Origin: Porphyra umbilicalis
Taxonomy: Eukaryota; Rhodophyta; Bangiophyceae; Bangiales; Bangiaceae
Direction of reading: 5' to 3'
Assembly: GCA_002049455.2 (NCBI GenBank)
Contig: KV919084.1
Location: 1-64,000 of the forward strand
Length of the DNA: 64,000 nucleotides
Shown here one piece after another: positions 32,985 through 44,048 of this stretch (position 1 is the first letter of the stretch; each line of letters starts with the position of its first letter). Below the pieces are notes generated by a model, which saw only the letters and a program-made list of their open reading frames with translations, did no database searches and was not told the DNA's origin. A program made the position numbers and the translations under genes.

Positions 32985-34250
32985 GTCGCTGCAGGCGGCA
33001 GCCCCAACAGAACGCCATTCTGTTCGGTGTCTGTTGCCGAACAGACGCCCAATAGATGCGCTTCTGTTACAGTCCTGTTCGGTGCTAGGTGCTAGATCTC
33101 AGGATTCCTCGAAGGACCGTGCAGCACATGTGATCGAGAACGGGATCGGGTGCTCTGGAGCAGGGCTATTGGGAGAAAAGACTTGCGAATACAAGCTGCA
33201 ATCCAACGTGGGCCGACAGTAGCTGTTTTTGCAATACATGTGAACCGCGCAATTCCTGGTCTGACGGTCAGGGCCAGTCTCTTGCGTCATGCCCACAAGA
33301 CAGGGAACTAGTTCTTGACTCGATTCTACAAACACGAGCCTCAACGCACCACCAATTCGGCCTGCTACGAACAGAGGCAGAGAAGCCCCACGAGAAGTAG
33401 TGTGACCCGGTAGAAACAGTCAAGCACACGCCAGACACAGAGAAGGTTAGTGCGCCTGTTCCCACAACGACCGCGTGAGGGAAAGCGCATGCAGATCATG
33501 ATCACCTACAGAGCCACTAGCGCTGCAGAGCCGGGGTCGTGCAGCAGAAACATTCCGCAGCAAGTCGTGGGGGGGGGTGCGGGGGGCTGGGGGGCGCGAG
33601 AACCGCACGCAAGGAAAGCGACATGAAACGCACAACAGGCGCTTGAGAAGCGCGCCCAGAGGCCATGCACCGATAGAACAAGTAAAAAGGTTGAGGGAGG
33701 GCGTTGACTCCAGGGGGGTGGCGGTTGAGCTGGGCAGTTCGTGGAACGAGCGGTGTTCGTGGCAGTTGGCCAAAGGTAGCGGTTGCCCAGCCGGGAAGCC
33801 ATCGGAAAATGGCACGCGGGTGGTTGAGGAGACGAGGTAGAAGGCTGCCTGCACGCTGGAGGGCCGGTGGACACATTGCACCAACCCTTAACCAACGAGC
33901 TACACATAAGGACAGGGCTGGCTGAGTCGTCTTTGACATTACCAAGCGACGATGTGGCACTTCCTCGCACGGCAGACCATGACGGCCTGGGACACACACT
34001 TTCTTTGAAACCTGAAACAGGCTTAGGCTTTAAAAAGAACCCTAATCATCATGATGAGAGCCGTTCTACGAGCCAGATCCTGGCAGTGGAGGAACCGACA
34101 CACGAGACAGATAAACAGCGGCGCCGAACAGAATGGCGTTCTGTTAGGCGTCTGTTCCCTAACAGACGGCCCCAACAGATGGCCTTCTGTTCGGCTGTTG
34201 CCCAACAGCGATTTTGTTCGGCGTTTTGTTGGGCTGCCGCCTGCAGCGAC
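32985..34250. mobile_element. Gene-less relative of the two-gene transposon (non-autonomous)
   Basis: This 1,266-bp element begins GTCGCTGCAGGCGGCAGCCC and ends with the exact reverse complement. Both ends carry the family's subterminal words (CCCAACAGAACG, TTCTGTTCGG, CCGAACAGACG, AACAGCGGCGCCGAACAGAA). The left end resembles the gene 2 side of copy C (GACCGTGCAGCACATG occurs in both) and the right end resembles the transposase side of copy B. It is therefore an internal-deletion or filler derivative mobilised in trans. The middle (33,230-34,060) has ORFs of up to about 160 codons without recognisable domains. Confidence 0.72.
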
Positions 34251-34980
34251 GATGTCCGCTGGGTGCATGCCACGCGCCGCCACCGTCGCAGCCGGCGACG
34301 CCCCCAACAGAACGTGATTCTGCTCTGTTGGCTGTTGCCGAACAGTCGCCCAACAGATGCCATTCTGTTCCATTATTGTTCGGTGCTGAGCTCTGGATTT
34401 CGTGGTTCTGTCAGAACCGTGCAGCACATGGGACCCAAAGGGCGTTGGGACGTGCTGCATTAGAGTCAAAGCGGGGACGCCGAATTAGCGATGCATGCAG
34501 TCCTCTGTGCGAGCGCGTGCGCAGTCGTTTACAAATATATAACTCGTCGACAATGGGACTGTGAGAACTGCATTGCGATTACTGCTGCGGCAGGTGCTGA
34601 CGTCATACGAGAAAAAAAACGTGCTCTTCTTTCTCAGCAGGCACTGCCGTCACCGACAGCTACCCACAGCATCCTCGACACCAAACCCCAATGCAAGGCG
34701 GACAGGGACGCACCAGTCCCATGCAAGGATACTGAAGCATCGTGCAACAAGCACGACAGACACAAAAAAACGGACAATGAAAACAAGGCCCGTGGCCAGA
34801 ACGAGACGGGGGTACAGCTCCCCCCGGAATGCCTGAGCGGCACAAGCAAGAAGCATGGAGCAAACCAAAAGCAAGAAGAGCCAAAACAACCCATGAGACC
34901 AACGTCCTGGCCAGTGTGAGGCGACGGGGTCCTTGGAGCCTTCAAGACACCTGAGCAGCAGGGGCAGCAACAGACACGTC

Positions 34981-37900
34981 TCAAAAGCCGGTTGCGCGGT
35001 ACGCCCGCCACTGGGCCGCACGGCTGTCAGAAACCGGACGAATCTCTTCATCCTCTTCCTCGTCGTAGTCATCGGCGCGCTCGCCGTGGCGCACGACAGG
35101 GGTCAAGTTGTTCTCACGAGAATGAGACGCGCCGCGGCCTGTGAAGTCCGAGGGCAGCGGCTCGAGACGCATTGCCTGCGACGGAACTGGGAGCACGACG
35201 CCGCGCGGTGCGGCACCAACGCCGCTGGGGACCGAAGGAGCACGAGCCGCAGCGGGTTCGAGAACCTCGGCGCGCGGGACGACAGGAACTGAAGGGGGGA
35301 CTGCAACACGAATGATGAGGTGGCGGTCGGAGTTGCGTCCGTCCAGCAGTTGAAGATCATCGTGCACGTCGTTATCCTTGAGGAGGATGTCATGCAGGAG
35401 GAGGAGCTCGCGCTCGATGAGCGAACGGTTTCCCTGACTCAGGGCGCTGGAGCCCGCCACAACAAAAGGGAGCCCCGCCCGATGAAGCAGATAGGAGCGC
35501 ACCTGAAACATTTAGAAGAACATCATACACCCAAGCCAAGACACAGTAACGCGAAGCAGAAATTGGCAAAAGCAAATCAGACAGGTCAGTATGTTCTGTA
35601 ACAATCCGGCGTGCAGAAAGAGCACGAGCACATGGTGGAGTACTTAACAATGAAAATGCACGGCCGGACGACACAGACGGAAGGCAGCGGCCATCAACCA
35701 ACTCGGAAGGAGACGTTGAAGACATGGCAAAAAAGACGACAGATGACACGCGTTGCCTTGTTCGGCCCCGTCCAGCTCACTATGGCCTCCGTGCCGCCCA
35801 GCTCGTCAATGAAGTTGTCGAGTGCGTCAAGCATAGCCACACGACCAATTGCGTCCTTGATAAAGGCATCCGCTCGCAGCAGATCCATGCACTCGTCGGG
35901 AGACTGCATCAGCACGCGCCGAGTTGAGGACGCCGAGGGAGAGCTCCATGACCCTATGCCCTTGATGGCATGCGCGCGCTTGACGAAGGCGGTCACGCAA
36001 ATGAACATCAGCGAGCTGCTCAGGTGCCCCACAACGCGCTTAATATACTGGTACGCCACCACAAGTGCCATTTATTTGGCCGGCTTCGGAACTGGCAGCA
36101 TCATCTTCGCTTGCAGCTTCTCTGCTGCCGCCGGCTCGGAAACGCTCGTGACGTGTGCGGCCATATTGAGGAGCTTGGCGTTTACCGTACTTGTGCTTGG
36201 AAACAACAAAGCTGAGGTAGGAGCGGTGCGCATCTCCGTTATCAGCGCCTCGATGAACAGCTCCTGTGAGCATATCAAGCACAAAACACAGAGACAGGCG
36301 AGGAGTCAACGGATAGTTGCGACAGTCAACACGCAGACCAAAACTGACGATGTACCACGCGGTCAGAATGCAGCGGGTTGGCATGTCGCATTGCGCGGCC
36401 AGACCCAACACAATCACATGACACTGACCCATGGAGTGCGTACGAGGGGATCAGCGGAGTCACAACGTTCCTTACTCTCGATCATCAGCGCGACGCAGTC
36501 GCTACCATCGCCGTCGCGGCGACCGGTCCCGTCGGCCGTGGTCTTAGTCACGTGGCCGTCCAGGCCCTGCACAACCTCGATCAGCTCCCCGAGGCGCTCG
36601 AGCACAACCTCAGCCCAGGTCTCACACCCTTCCGCCCATCCATGCGCCGCAATGATGATGCAGCTTGAGACTTCATGACTCCGGGCGGAATCGCGTGGAC
36701 TCACGCCGCAATGAAGAGAGCCCGCGGGGCAGAGCTTCGAACAGGTCCTTGATATCCATGTCGGGCTCTTCCGTACCGGCTTCGCCTGCTGCACCTGCCG
36801 CTACAGGCATGGATGCCTCACATGCCATGCGCGAGTGGCTCTCACGGCATCGCTTTCTCGACGGCGCCCGCGCGCGAAGAGGTGACGACGACGGCGTCGC
36901 TTGCGAAGCAGGTGACGCCGGCGGGGTGACGTACGCCATCACCAAGGCATCGTCATCCATCTCCCCACTACTGCCGTCGTCCTCATCGCTGCCTGCGGGC
37001 ACTAACGAATGAGCCGGAGAAGAACGAGTCTGGCGCGGGGTCGTCGCGCGCACAGGCAGCGTGGACGAGCTGATACCGAACAGAATGAGGCCGTGAGCAC
37101 TGCCAAGAGCAGCGGGAGGCCGCCCCGCGCGAGCTACCGAGGCAGAGACGAGCACAGCCGGCGCTCCCGGCGCCAAAAACCCGGCCGGGGACAGTATGGG
37201 GTTGCTCGAACTAGCAGCCAGCCGGTTTGCCAGCGCATCGGACGCGGCAGCTGCCGCACGCCGCCACGCAGTACCCGAATCATGGTCACCATGGCCTCCA
37301 CCGTCGCCACCGTCACCGACACCACGGCCATTGTGGACGTTACGGCCGCCACTGCCGCTGCCGCCGCCGCCGCCGTCGACGCCGCCGCTGGCGCCGCTGC
37401 CGTCTGTACCGCCACCGCCACCACCGCGGCTACCGCTACCACCATTGCCGTCACCGCCATCACGGATACGAGAGCTTGGACTCGCGACAGCGCCCTCATC
37501 AGCAGACTGCCCGCCCCTGCGACCATGGAGAACGAAGCTGCTGTCGCTATCGACGCCACGACGGCCGTCAATGTGGGCAGTACCCGCGCCAAAGTCGGTG
37601 TCCCCGGCCAACGCGCGATTCCCGGCCGTGCAGACCGAAGCCGGCCGCGTGGAAGTATAATCCATCATTCGCGGTGCAGATGATACAACCGACATGACCG
37701 CCGCCTTGCGTACGAGCGCCGGACGAGCGTTCCACTTGAGGCGACGCCGCCCGTGCTTGCCCGACGGAAGAACCACCGCTCCAGGCACATACGTAGGCGC
37801 CGCGAGACGAGCAACTTTGCCAGAGCGCGCCACTAAGGGCTCGAAGGGTGTCGAGGCAGCCGGCGCAGGCGTTGCATCATACGCAGCTGCTCCAACGTAA

Positions 37901-38382
37901 TACGACGCCGCATCACCAGGAGACGATGCCACATCTCCGGAAGGCGACGCCCCCACGGCGAGTTCGCCCAGCGCCATGGCGCGAGCTCGCGTATCAACGA
38001 AATTTGAAGCACCAGGAGGCACGACGGCGTTGGCAGATGCAGCACGAGCCGCCTGAGCGTCTTGAATTTTCACGTCCATTTTTTGGTAGTACAAAACCGC
38101 ATTAAGTGCGCCGTCGAACTTCATGCTCGGCTCTTGTGGACCGGCCGATGACGAGTGTCCCGCCGCAGTCGGGGCATGACACGCCCACGTGTTCGGGTCA
38201 TCGATATCGATGACGTCGTGCCTTGGCACGGCATTCGCCACCTGCTTGCCCTTGGACGACGCAGGGAAGCCCTTCGAGGAAGGAGTGACTGCGTCCGACG
38301 GTAGATCATTAACATCGATGACCAGGTCGTCCTCGTCGTACTCGGTCGGTGTCTTTGAGACGTCGTTGTCGCCGGGCGCCAT
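34981..38382 (-). pseudogene. Transposon companion gene 2, copy C (diverged)
   Basis: ATG 38,382 (MAPGDNDVSKT) starts a 569-codon first exon ending at 36,673. It has DEDDLVIDVNDLP and RHDVIDIDDPNTW, the helix KFDGALNAVLYYQKMDVKIQ, a long Gly/Ser/Val low-complexity stretch (about 37,270-37,480), MDDDALVMAYVTPPASP, and a basic SRKRCRESHSR. A downstream frame (36,690-36,430) continues with VVLERLGELIEVVQGLDGHV. Further pieces: LFIEALITEMRTAP (near 36,250), AYQYIKRVVGHLSSSLMFIC, SWTGPNKATRVICRLFCHVF (36,060-35,730), and exon 3 (35,511-34,981) with QGNRSLIERELLLLHDI and a DDYDEEEDEEIRPV end. The same order of blocks as in copies A and B supports one gene. The frame change after exon 1 may be an intron or an indel. 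Confidence 0.6.
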
Positions 38383-39443
38383 GGCAAGCAACTCATTGAG
38401 GACGATCAGCACGAGGGGGGGCGAGGTACGAAAAGCCGCGCGGGGGGGGGGGGGGGGTGAAATAAAACGGCAGCGGCTGCAGCAACAGGGGGTCTGTCGG
38501 AGTGGCCAAGAGAAATGGCGAGCACTGTAGGTCTCATCGCACCCTGCAGGACTGTTGGCCTCCCCCACGCGCGGCAGCCTGCGTGACATCTCGCGCGGGA
38601 CCCGCCCGGTGCGGTGACGCCCGCGAAAGCTACAGGCGCCCAGCCTCCAACGAGGGCAGCCCTGGCAGGATGCAATGTTGCCCGCAACAAATTGAGCGCG
38701 ACCACGAGCAGGAAGCTGCAAACGAAGCGCACAGCACAAGTCAGCGTCATACAACACCGAGTCCCAGGCGACAGCCTTGCAGCTCACCACACCTTCCAGT
38801 AGGTGCCTATAGGAGACCCTGGACATACGGTCGTCGCTTGGCCCTGTACCCAGCACCGACCGTAAAGACCTCCCTTGACCCCTCTTTTGTGAAGTGCCAC
38901 GAGCACAGGGAGCCCACGCACCACCACACCTACCCCTCCCTCCACCGGGTCCGACGACCATGGCAACGCCCCCTCGCTCCGACCAGCAAACCCCACCCGC
39001 CCACCTCCAGCGGGCGACGAGACACCGCAGCGGTACCCCGTGGCCCATGGCTGCGTGCGCAGTGGTCCCAGGCTCCCCAAAGAGGTGGGGGGGGAGGGGG
39101 GCGGAGGGGGGGGTGCAAAGTTGCAAGCGTGCGTGGCACACGGGCGAGGATACGAACGACGCAGGGGGTGCCCCAAAGAAGCGCGAGGGCACCGTCCAAG
39201 AAAGTGGGGGGGGGGACAATGCCAACACTTGAGGGGCGCACAAATCCCCTGGAGAACGAAAGCGGGGCAGGGAAGGAGCTCGGGCCGACAGCGGTGGAGG
39301 TGGCACGCAGCGGTCGACGACGGAGGCGCCTGCGGCTGTGCTTGGTGTGTGAGTGGGATCTGTGTCGACGTCAAGGGATGGATCGCGATGGAAATGCGGT
39401 GGGTTCATGAGCAGTTGGTGAAGCTCCACACACGCGGTGCTAG
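38383..39443. other. Upstream region of gene 2, copy C
   Basis: The gene 2 frame stays open upstream to 39,429 on the minus strand, but it is Cys/Pro/Arg-rich and has no counterpart in copies A or B. I take the start as 38,382. Poly-G/C runs occur at 38,441-38,456 and 39,080-39,110. No other gene is seen. Confidence 0.4.
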
Positions 39444-39447
39444 CTAG

Positions 39448-39734
39448 TGTCTATTCTACTGGCCGCCTCATTTGAGCCGATTCCCCTCCTTTGAGGCTGT
39501 TTTTGATGCCTCTCTGTGACCATGTTTCCGGCCTCGGCTGCTCTTTCTGAGAATAGATCTGGACTCGCCGCAGTCCACTCACCTGTGGGCCAACTCGGCG
39601 GCTGTGTACGATGAAAACTCGGTGAAGGTGCCCCAGACACCCCAAAAAGGCCGCGTTTCCAGGCCATATGAGAGGGTGCCTCATTTGAGCGTCATCTGAG
39701 CCTCATTTGAGGCTCGGGAGCAGTAGAATATACA
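39448..39734. mobile_element. 287-bp MITE with CTAG target duplication
   Basis: CTAG at 39,444-39,447 and 39,735-39,738 flank TGTCTATTCTACTG and its near-perfect reverse CAGTAGAATATACA. Inside, CCTCATTTGAG occurs three times near the two ends. No ORF of its own is seen. The duplication can also be read as TA with longer inverted repeats, which would fit a Tc1/mariner-type MITE. Confidence 0.7.
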
Positions 39735-39738
39735 CTAG

Positions 39739-40082
39739 GGGCGTCACAGCATGGGCGCAAGTTCAACTGAGACGGGGGTCCACGTTTTACGTGAGACCCC
39801 TGGAATAAAGTGGAGGACCAACCAGATCGCGTTCATCTTGGTACAAGACATCAAATTCAGTGAAGTTCAGAATCTACTTGCTTCAGGAAGGAGGAGTTGA
39901 TTCAGTGTCCATGAAATTGAACAGACGGCACAACAACACCGGTTTCGCACGCACCCGCCACGTTGCTCTGTGGTGTGCGCGTGGGGCGGTCGGTCGACAT
40001 GTAGACCGTGTTGGAACGTCATGCTCAACGCCGCTGTAAGCCCTCCTGCTGTAAAAAAGCAAAAATCAAGAAACCAGGTATT
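39739..40082. other. Unassigned segment between MITE and tRNA-like block
   Basis: No gene or domain is visible. A TGTTGG at 40,009 could be the start of the copia LTR that ends at 40,554, but there is no second copy in the window to test it. Confidence 0.3.
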
Positions 40083-40172
40083 GACAGGGCTCGAACCCCC
40101 GACTCCCGGACGCGACCCGAAGGTCACGCCCAATGAGAGTGGGTGCCTTACTTCGCACTAGGCTACTCATGC
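40083..40172 (-). repeat. Degenerate tRNA-like sequence (SINE head or tRNA pseudogene)
   Basis: On the minus strand a box-A-like TAGCCTAGTGCG is followed about 50 bases later by GGTTCGAGCCC, an exact match to the internal B-box consensus of RNA polymerase III. A hairpin CGTGACC-TTC-GGGTCGCG between them resembles the long variable arm of Ser/Leu tRNAs. The acceptor stem cannot be paired and the T stem is off by one base, so it is not an intact tRNA. A T5 run follows within about 20 bases. Confidence 0.4.
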
Positions 40173-40554
40173 GACTTCTTCGCGGTTTGGTGACCGCTGG
40201 TGCATTCGAGATTTGTACCCGTGCGATTTTGAGTGACATTTTTGCGATTTCACATTTTTTGTTCTTGCGCTTCTGACGCTTTCATTTGCGTGGGCTTTGC
40301 TTTGATCCCTGATGCTTTGATTTGGTGAGCGTTTTGATTTAGAGTGTGGGCGGGCGCGTGCGCGGGCGAGCTGCTTGGGCTGCGTGGTGGGCTTGAGTGC
40401 GCCGACTTGGACTACTTGAGGAGTGCCCTTGATGGGAAGAGGGGCGCTTTGGAGAGACAACCAACCAAGCACGTTCGCACACATACACACAAGCTCAAGC
40501 CACTCAACCACTTCACCGTGGTCCCCCATCCCCTATCCCCACTACGTTTCAACA

Positions 40555-40568
40555 GGTTATGGGCCCAG
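40555..40568 (+). promoter_or_regulatory. Copia primer-binding site complementary to the initiator tRNA-Met anticodon arm
   Basis: GGTTATGGGCCCAG directly follows CAACA (a plausible LTR end at 40,554). It is complementary to the anticodon-arm sequence CTGGGCCCATAACC of eukaryotic initiator tRNA-Met. Priming from a half tRNA-Met is the known mechanism of Drosophila copia and relatives. The gag start lies 150 bases downstream, as expected for a leader. Confidence 0.65.
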
Positions 40569-40718
40569 AGCCGGGGCTGTGACAAGGGCAAGGTGCGCCA
40601 GACGGCGTCGCGGCGGTCGCGACAAGTGCGAAGAAGACGAGTGCAAGGTGGTTCAAAGACGTGACGGTCAAGGCGCAAGGTTCGGCAACATCGGGACGCG
40701 CTACGACAAGCAGGCATC

Positions 40719-41873
40719 ATGGACGGTGGCGCTGCCGGCATGGGCGGCATCAAGATTGACAAGTTGACGGAGACGAACTTCCACGAGTGGCGCCAGCGGA
40801 TCAAGATGATCCTGGCGCTGCGCGATCTGGACGACATGCTTGACGAAGACGGCAAGCCGACGGGCGCGGAGGACCGCGAGTTGGCGGTGTGGAAGCGTCT
40901 AGACACGAAGGCGAGCGCCATCATCGGGCTCACCCTTGGGTCCGAGCAGCTGGAGCACGTGTCGGGGTGCAAGACGTCGGCGGAAATGTGGTCGACCCTG
41001 CAAGGCGTCTTCCAGCGCAAGAGTTTGATGAACAAGATGAAGGCGCGACGCGAATTCTACACCCTCGCGATGAACGTCGGCGAGGGCATGCTGGGCTATA
41101 TCAACCGCGTGCGCAACCTCGGCGAGAACCTCAAGGCCATGGGCGGCGAGGTGACGGAGATGGATGTCGCCATGAGCGTTCTCAACGGGCTGACGTCAAA
41201 GTATGAGAACCTGCTGGTGGCTCTAGACGCCAAGGGCGAGGACGAGCTAAGCCTCGACTTTGTCAAGAGCCGCTTGCTTCAGGAGGAGCGGCGTCAGGCG
41301 GACAAGTCACCGGCGATCAAGCGCATTGGTGACATGGCACTCGTCGGCGCCAACTATCGAGGTCAAGGCCGCCGTGGTGACCTTTCCAAGATCGAGTGCT
41401 ACTACTGCCACAAGTTTGGGCACATAGCTCATGATTGCCCAGAGCTCGAGGCCAAGAAGCAGAGACAGGACAAGGTGGCCGCGATTGCGGCTGATGACGG
41501 TAGCGACACCGATGACGCCATCTGTCTCGTTGGCAACGCGGATGACAACGATGACATTTCCAAGTCGTGGCTTGTCGACTCTGCGGCGTCTGCACACATG
41601 TGCTGGATGCGTGCGTGCTTCGATGACTACAAGACGACCACGGGACGGAGCGTCACGATGGGTGACAAGGGGTCCGTGGCCACGGCGGGCGTCGGAACCG
41701 TCGTCCTCAACGTCATCGTTCAAGGCAAGACGCGCAACATCAAGTTGGAGAAGATGCTCCATCTTCCTAATATGGGCTTCAACCTCATGTCGGTCGGCAT
41801 GATGGAGAAACGAGGCGCGGAAGTGTCGTTCAAGCGCGGTACGTCCATTATCAAGATGAACGAGAAGATGTCA
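40719..41873 (+). pseudogene. gag: Ty1/copia gag and protease (3' truncated)
   Basis: MDGGAAGMGG starts a copia-type capsid domain (FHEWRQRIKMIL, then MNKMKARREFYTLAMNVGEG). The zinc knuckle CYYCHKFGHIAHDC follows at about 41,400-41,440, then the aspartic protease start SWLVDSAASAHM near 41,570 and HLPNMGFNLMSVGMMEKRGA. The frame runs straight into the 177-bp repeat at 41,874 and stops a few codons later. Integrase, reverse transcriptase and RNase H are absent. The remaining product would be a capsid-protease fragment. No frameshift is seen within it, so truncation may be recent. Confidence 0.85.
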
Positions 41874-43900
41874 CCGCGGCGATTCTGACTGGTCGGTCCG
41901 ACGACTCCCAGAAGAGCCCCAGATGGTGCATTTGCAAAGGGTGGTCAAACTGCACACTTGGTGTCCGAGGTCGGAACCTCGGCCCGTGCCGAAAAACACA
42001 ATGGAAGAGCCATTCCGTCCAGTGTCGGAGGCGCCACGGAAAGGTGCTTCCGCGGCGATTCTGACTGGTCGATCCGACGACTCCCAGAGGTGCCCCAGAT
42101 GGTGCGCTTGCAAAAGGTGGTCAAACTGCACACTCGGTGTCCGAGGTCGGAACCTCGGCCCGTGCCGGAAAAAGACCACGGGAGTGCCATTCCGTCCAGT
42201 GTCGGAGGCGCCACGGAAAGGTGCTTCCGCTGCGATTCTGACTGGTCGGTCCGACGACTCCCAGAGGTCCCCCAGATGGTGCGTTTGCAAAGGGGGGTCA
42301 AACTGCACACTTGGTGTCCGAGGTCGGAACCTCGGCCAGTGCCGGAAAAAGACCACGGAAGTGCCATTCCGTCCAGTGTCGGAGGCGCCACGGAAAGGTG
42401 CTTCCGCGGCGATTCTGACTGGTCGATCCGACGACTCCCAGAGGTGCCCCAGATGGTGCGTTTGCAAAGGGTGGTCAAACTGCACACTTGGTGTCCGAGG
42501 TCGGAACCTCGGCCCGTGCCGGAAAAACACCACGGAAATGCCATTCCGTCCAGCGTGGGAGGCGCCACGGAAAGGTGCTTCCGCGGCGATTCTGACTGGT
42601 CGATCCGACGACTCCCAGAAGTGCCCCAGATGGTGCATTTGCAAAGGGTGGTCAAACTGCACACTTGGTGTCCGAGGTCGGAACCTCGGCCCGTGCCGGA
42701 AAACGACCACGGAAGTGCCATTCCGTCCAGTGTCGGAGGGGCCACGGAAAGGTGCTTCCGCGGCGATTCTGACTGGTCGGTCCGACGACTCCCCGAGGTG
42801 CCCCAGATGGTGCGTTTGCAAAGGGTTGTCAAACTGCACACTTGGTGTCCGAGGTCGGAACCTCGGCCCGTGCCTGAAAAACACCACGGAAATGCCATTC
42901 CGTCCAGTGTGGGAGGCGCCACGGAAAGGTGCTTCCGCGGCGATTCTGACTGGTCGATCCGACGACTCCCAGAAGTGCCCCAGATGGTGCATTTGCAAAG
43001 GGTGGTCAAACTGCACACTTGGTGTCCGAGGTCGGAACCTCGGCCCGTGCCGGAAAAACACCTCGGAAATGCCATTTCGTCCAGTGTCGGGGGCGCCACA
43101 GAAAGGTGCTTCCGTGGCGATTCTGACTGGTCGGTCCGAGGACTCCCAGAAGCGCCCCAGATGGTGCATTTGCAAAGGGTGGTCAAACTGCACACTTGGT
43201 GTCCGACGTCGGAACCTCGGCCCGTGCCGAAAAACACAATGGAAGTGCCATTCCGTCCAGTGTCGGAGGCGCCACGGAAAGGTGTTTCCGCGGCGATTCT
43301 GACTGGTCTGTCCGACGACTCCCAGAGGTGCCCGAGATGGTGCGTTTGCAAAGGGTGGTCAAACTGCACACTCGGTGTCCGAGGTCGGAACCTCGGCCCG
43401 TGCCTGAAAAACACCACGGAAATGCCATTCCGTCCAGTGTGGGAGGCGCCACGGAAAGGTGCTTCCGCGGCGATTCTGACTGGTCGGTCCGACGACTCCC
43501 CGAGGTGCCCCAGATGGTGCATTTGCAAAGGGTTGTCAAACTGCACACTTGGTGTCCGAGGTCGGAACCTCGGCCCGTGCCGCAAAAGGACCACGGAAAT
43601 GCCACTCCGCCCAGTGTCGGAGGCGCCACGGAAAGGTGTTCACTCGGCGATTCTGACTGGTCGGTCCGACGCCTCCCAGAGGTGCCCCAGATGGTGCGTT
43701 TGCAAGGGGTGGTCAAACTGCACACTTGGTGTCCGAGGTCGGAACCTCGGCCCGTGCCGGAAAACGACCACGGAAGTGCCATTCCGTCCAGTGTCGGAGG
43801 GGCCACGGAAAGGTGCTTCCGCGGCGATTCTGACTGGTCGGTCCGACGACTCCCCGAGGTGCCCCAGATGGTGCGTTTGCAAAGGGTGGTCAAACTGCAC
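41874..43900 (+). repeat. 177-bp tandem repeat, about 11.4 copies
   Basis: The landmark CTGACTGGTC recurs at 41,885, 42,061, 42,238, 42,415, 42,592, 42,769, 42,946, 43,123, 43,299, 43,476, 43,653 and 43,830, giving spacings of 176 or 177. Each unit contains GTGCCCCAGATGGTGCGTTT, GGTGGTCAAACTGCAC, GAGGTCGGAACCTCGGCCC (with the palindrome GAGGTCGGAACCTC) and CACGGAAAGGTGCTTCCG. Because 177 is divisible by three, several frames stay open for hundreds of codons on both strands. These long ORFs are most simply a by-product of the period. The array replaces copia pol. Confidence 0.95.
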
Positions 43901-44048
43901 CTTCTTGAAAGAAGGCCCCGTGACACGTCTTTTTGACGGGGATGCCTTCTGGTGGTACAATGGACTCACACAGGACGGCTCAGTTCCTCTAGTAGGGCTT
44001 GGGGTGATCAGGCGAGGCGTGGGGCTGACCATGAGAGTCGGGGGAGAA
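43901..44048 (+). other. Possible 3' end of a copia internal region with polypurine tract
   Basis: After the array a 148-base stretch ends in GAGTCGGGGGAGAA, a purine tract of the kind that precedes copia 3' LTRs. It is followed by TGTTG. Coding content is too short to place. Confidence 0.35.

Larger units (their letters stand above)
34285..39443. mobile_element. Two-gene KDZ-like DNA transposon, copy C (truncated, transposase missing)
   Basis: The left end at 34,285 reads GTCGCAGCCGGCGACGCCCC and is followed by subterminal words as in the other copies. Gene 2 runs leftward from 38,382, as in copy B. To the right, about 1 kb of upstream sequence is present and then a MITE and copia DNA begin, with no transposase. 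The right limit is therefore set by where recognisable element sequence stops and is approximate. Copy C is more diverged from A and B than they are from each other. Confidence 0.55.

Noticed and set aside
40083..40172. Functional tRNA gene (Leu or Ser type)
   Set aside because: The acceptor stem does not pair and the T stem is shifted by a base. Only the internal promoter boxes are good.
41874..43900. CRISPR-like array
   Set aside because: The whole 177-bp unit repeats without variable spacers, in a eukaryotic context.
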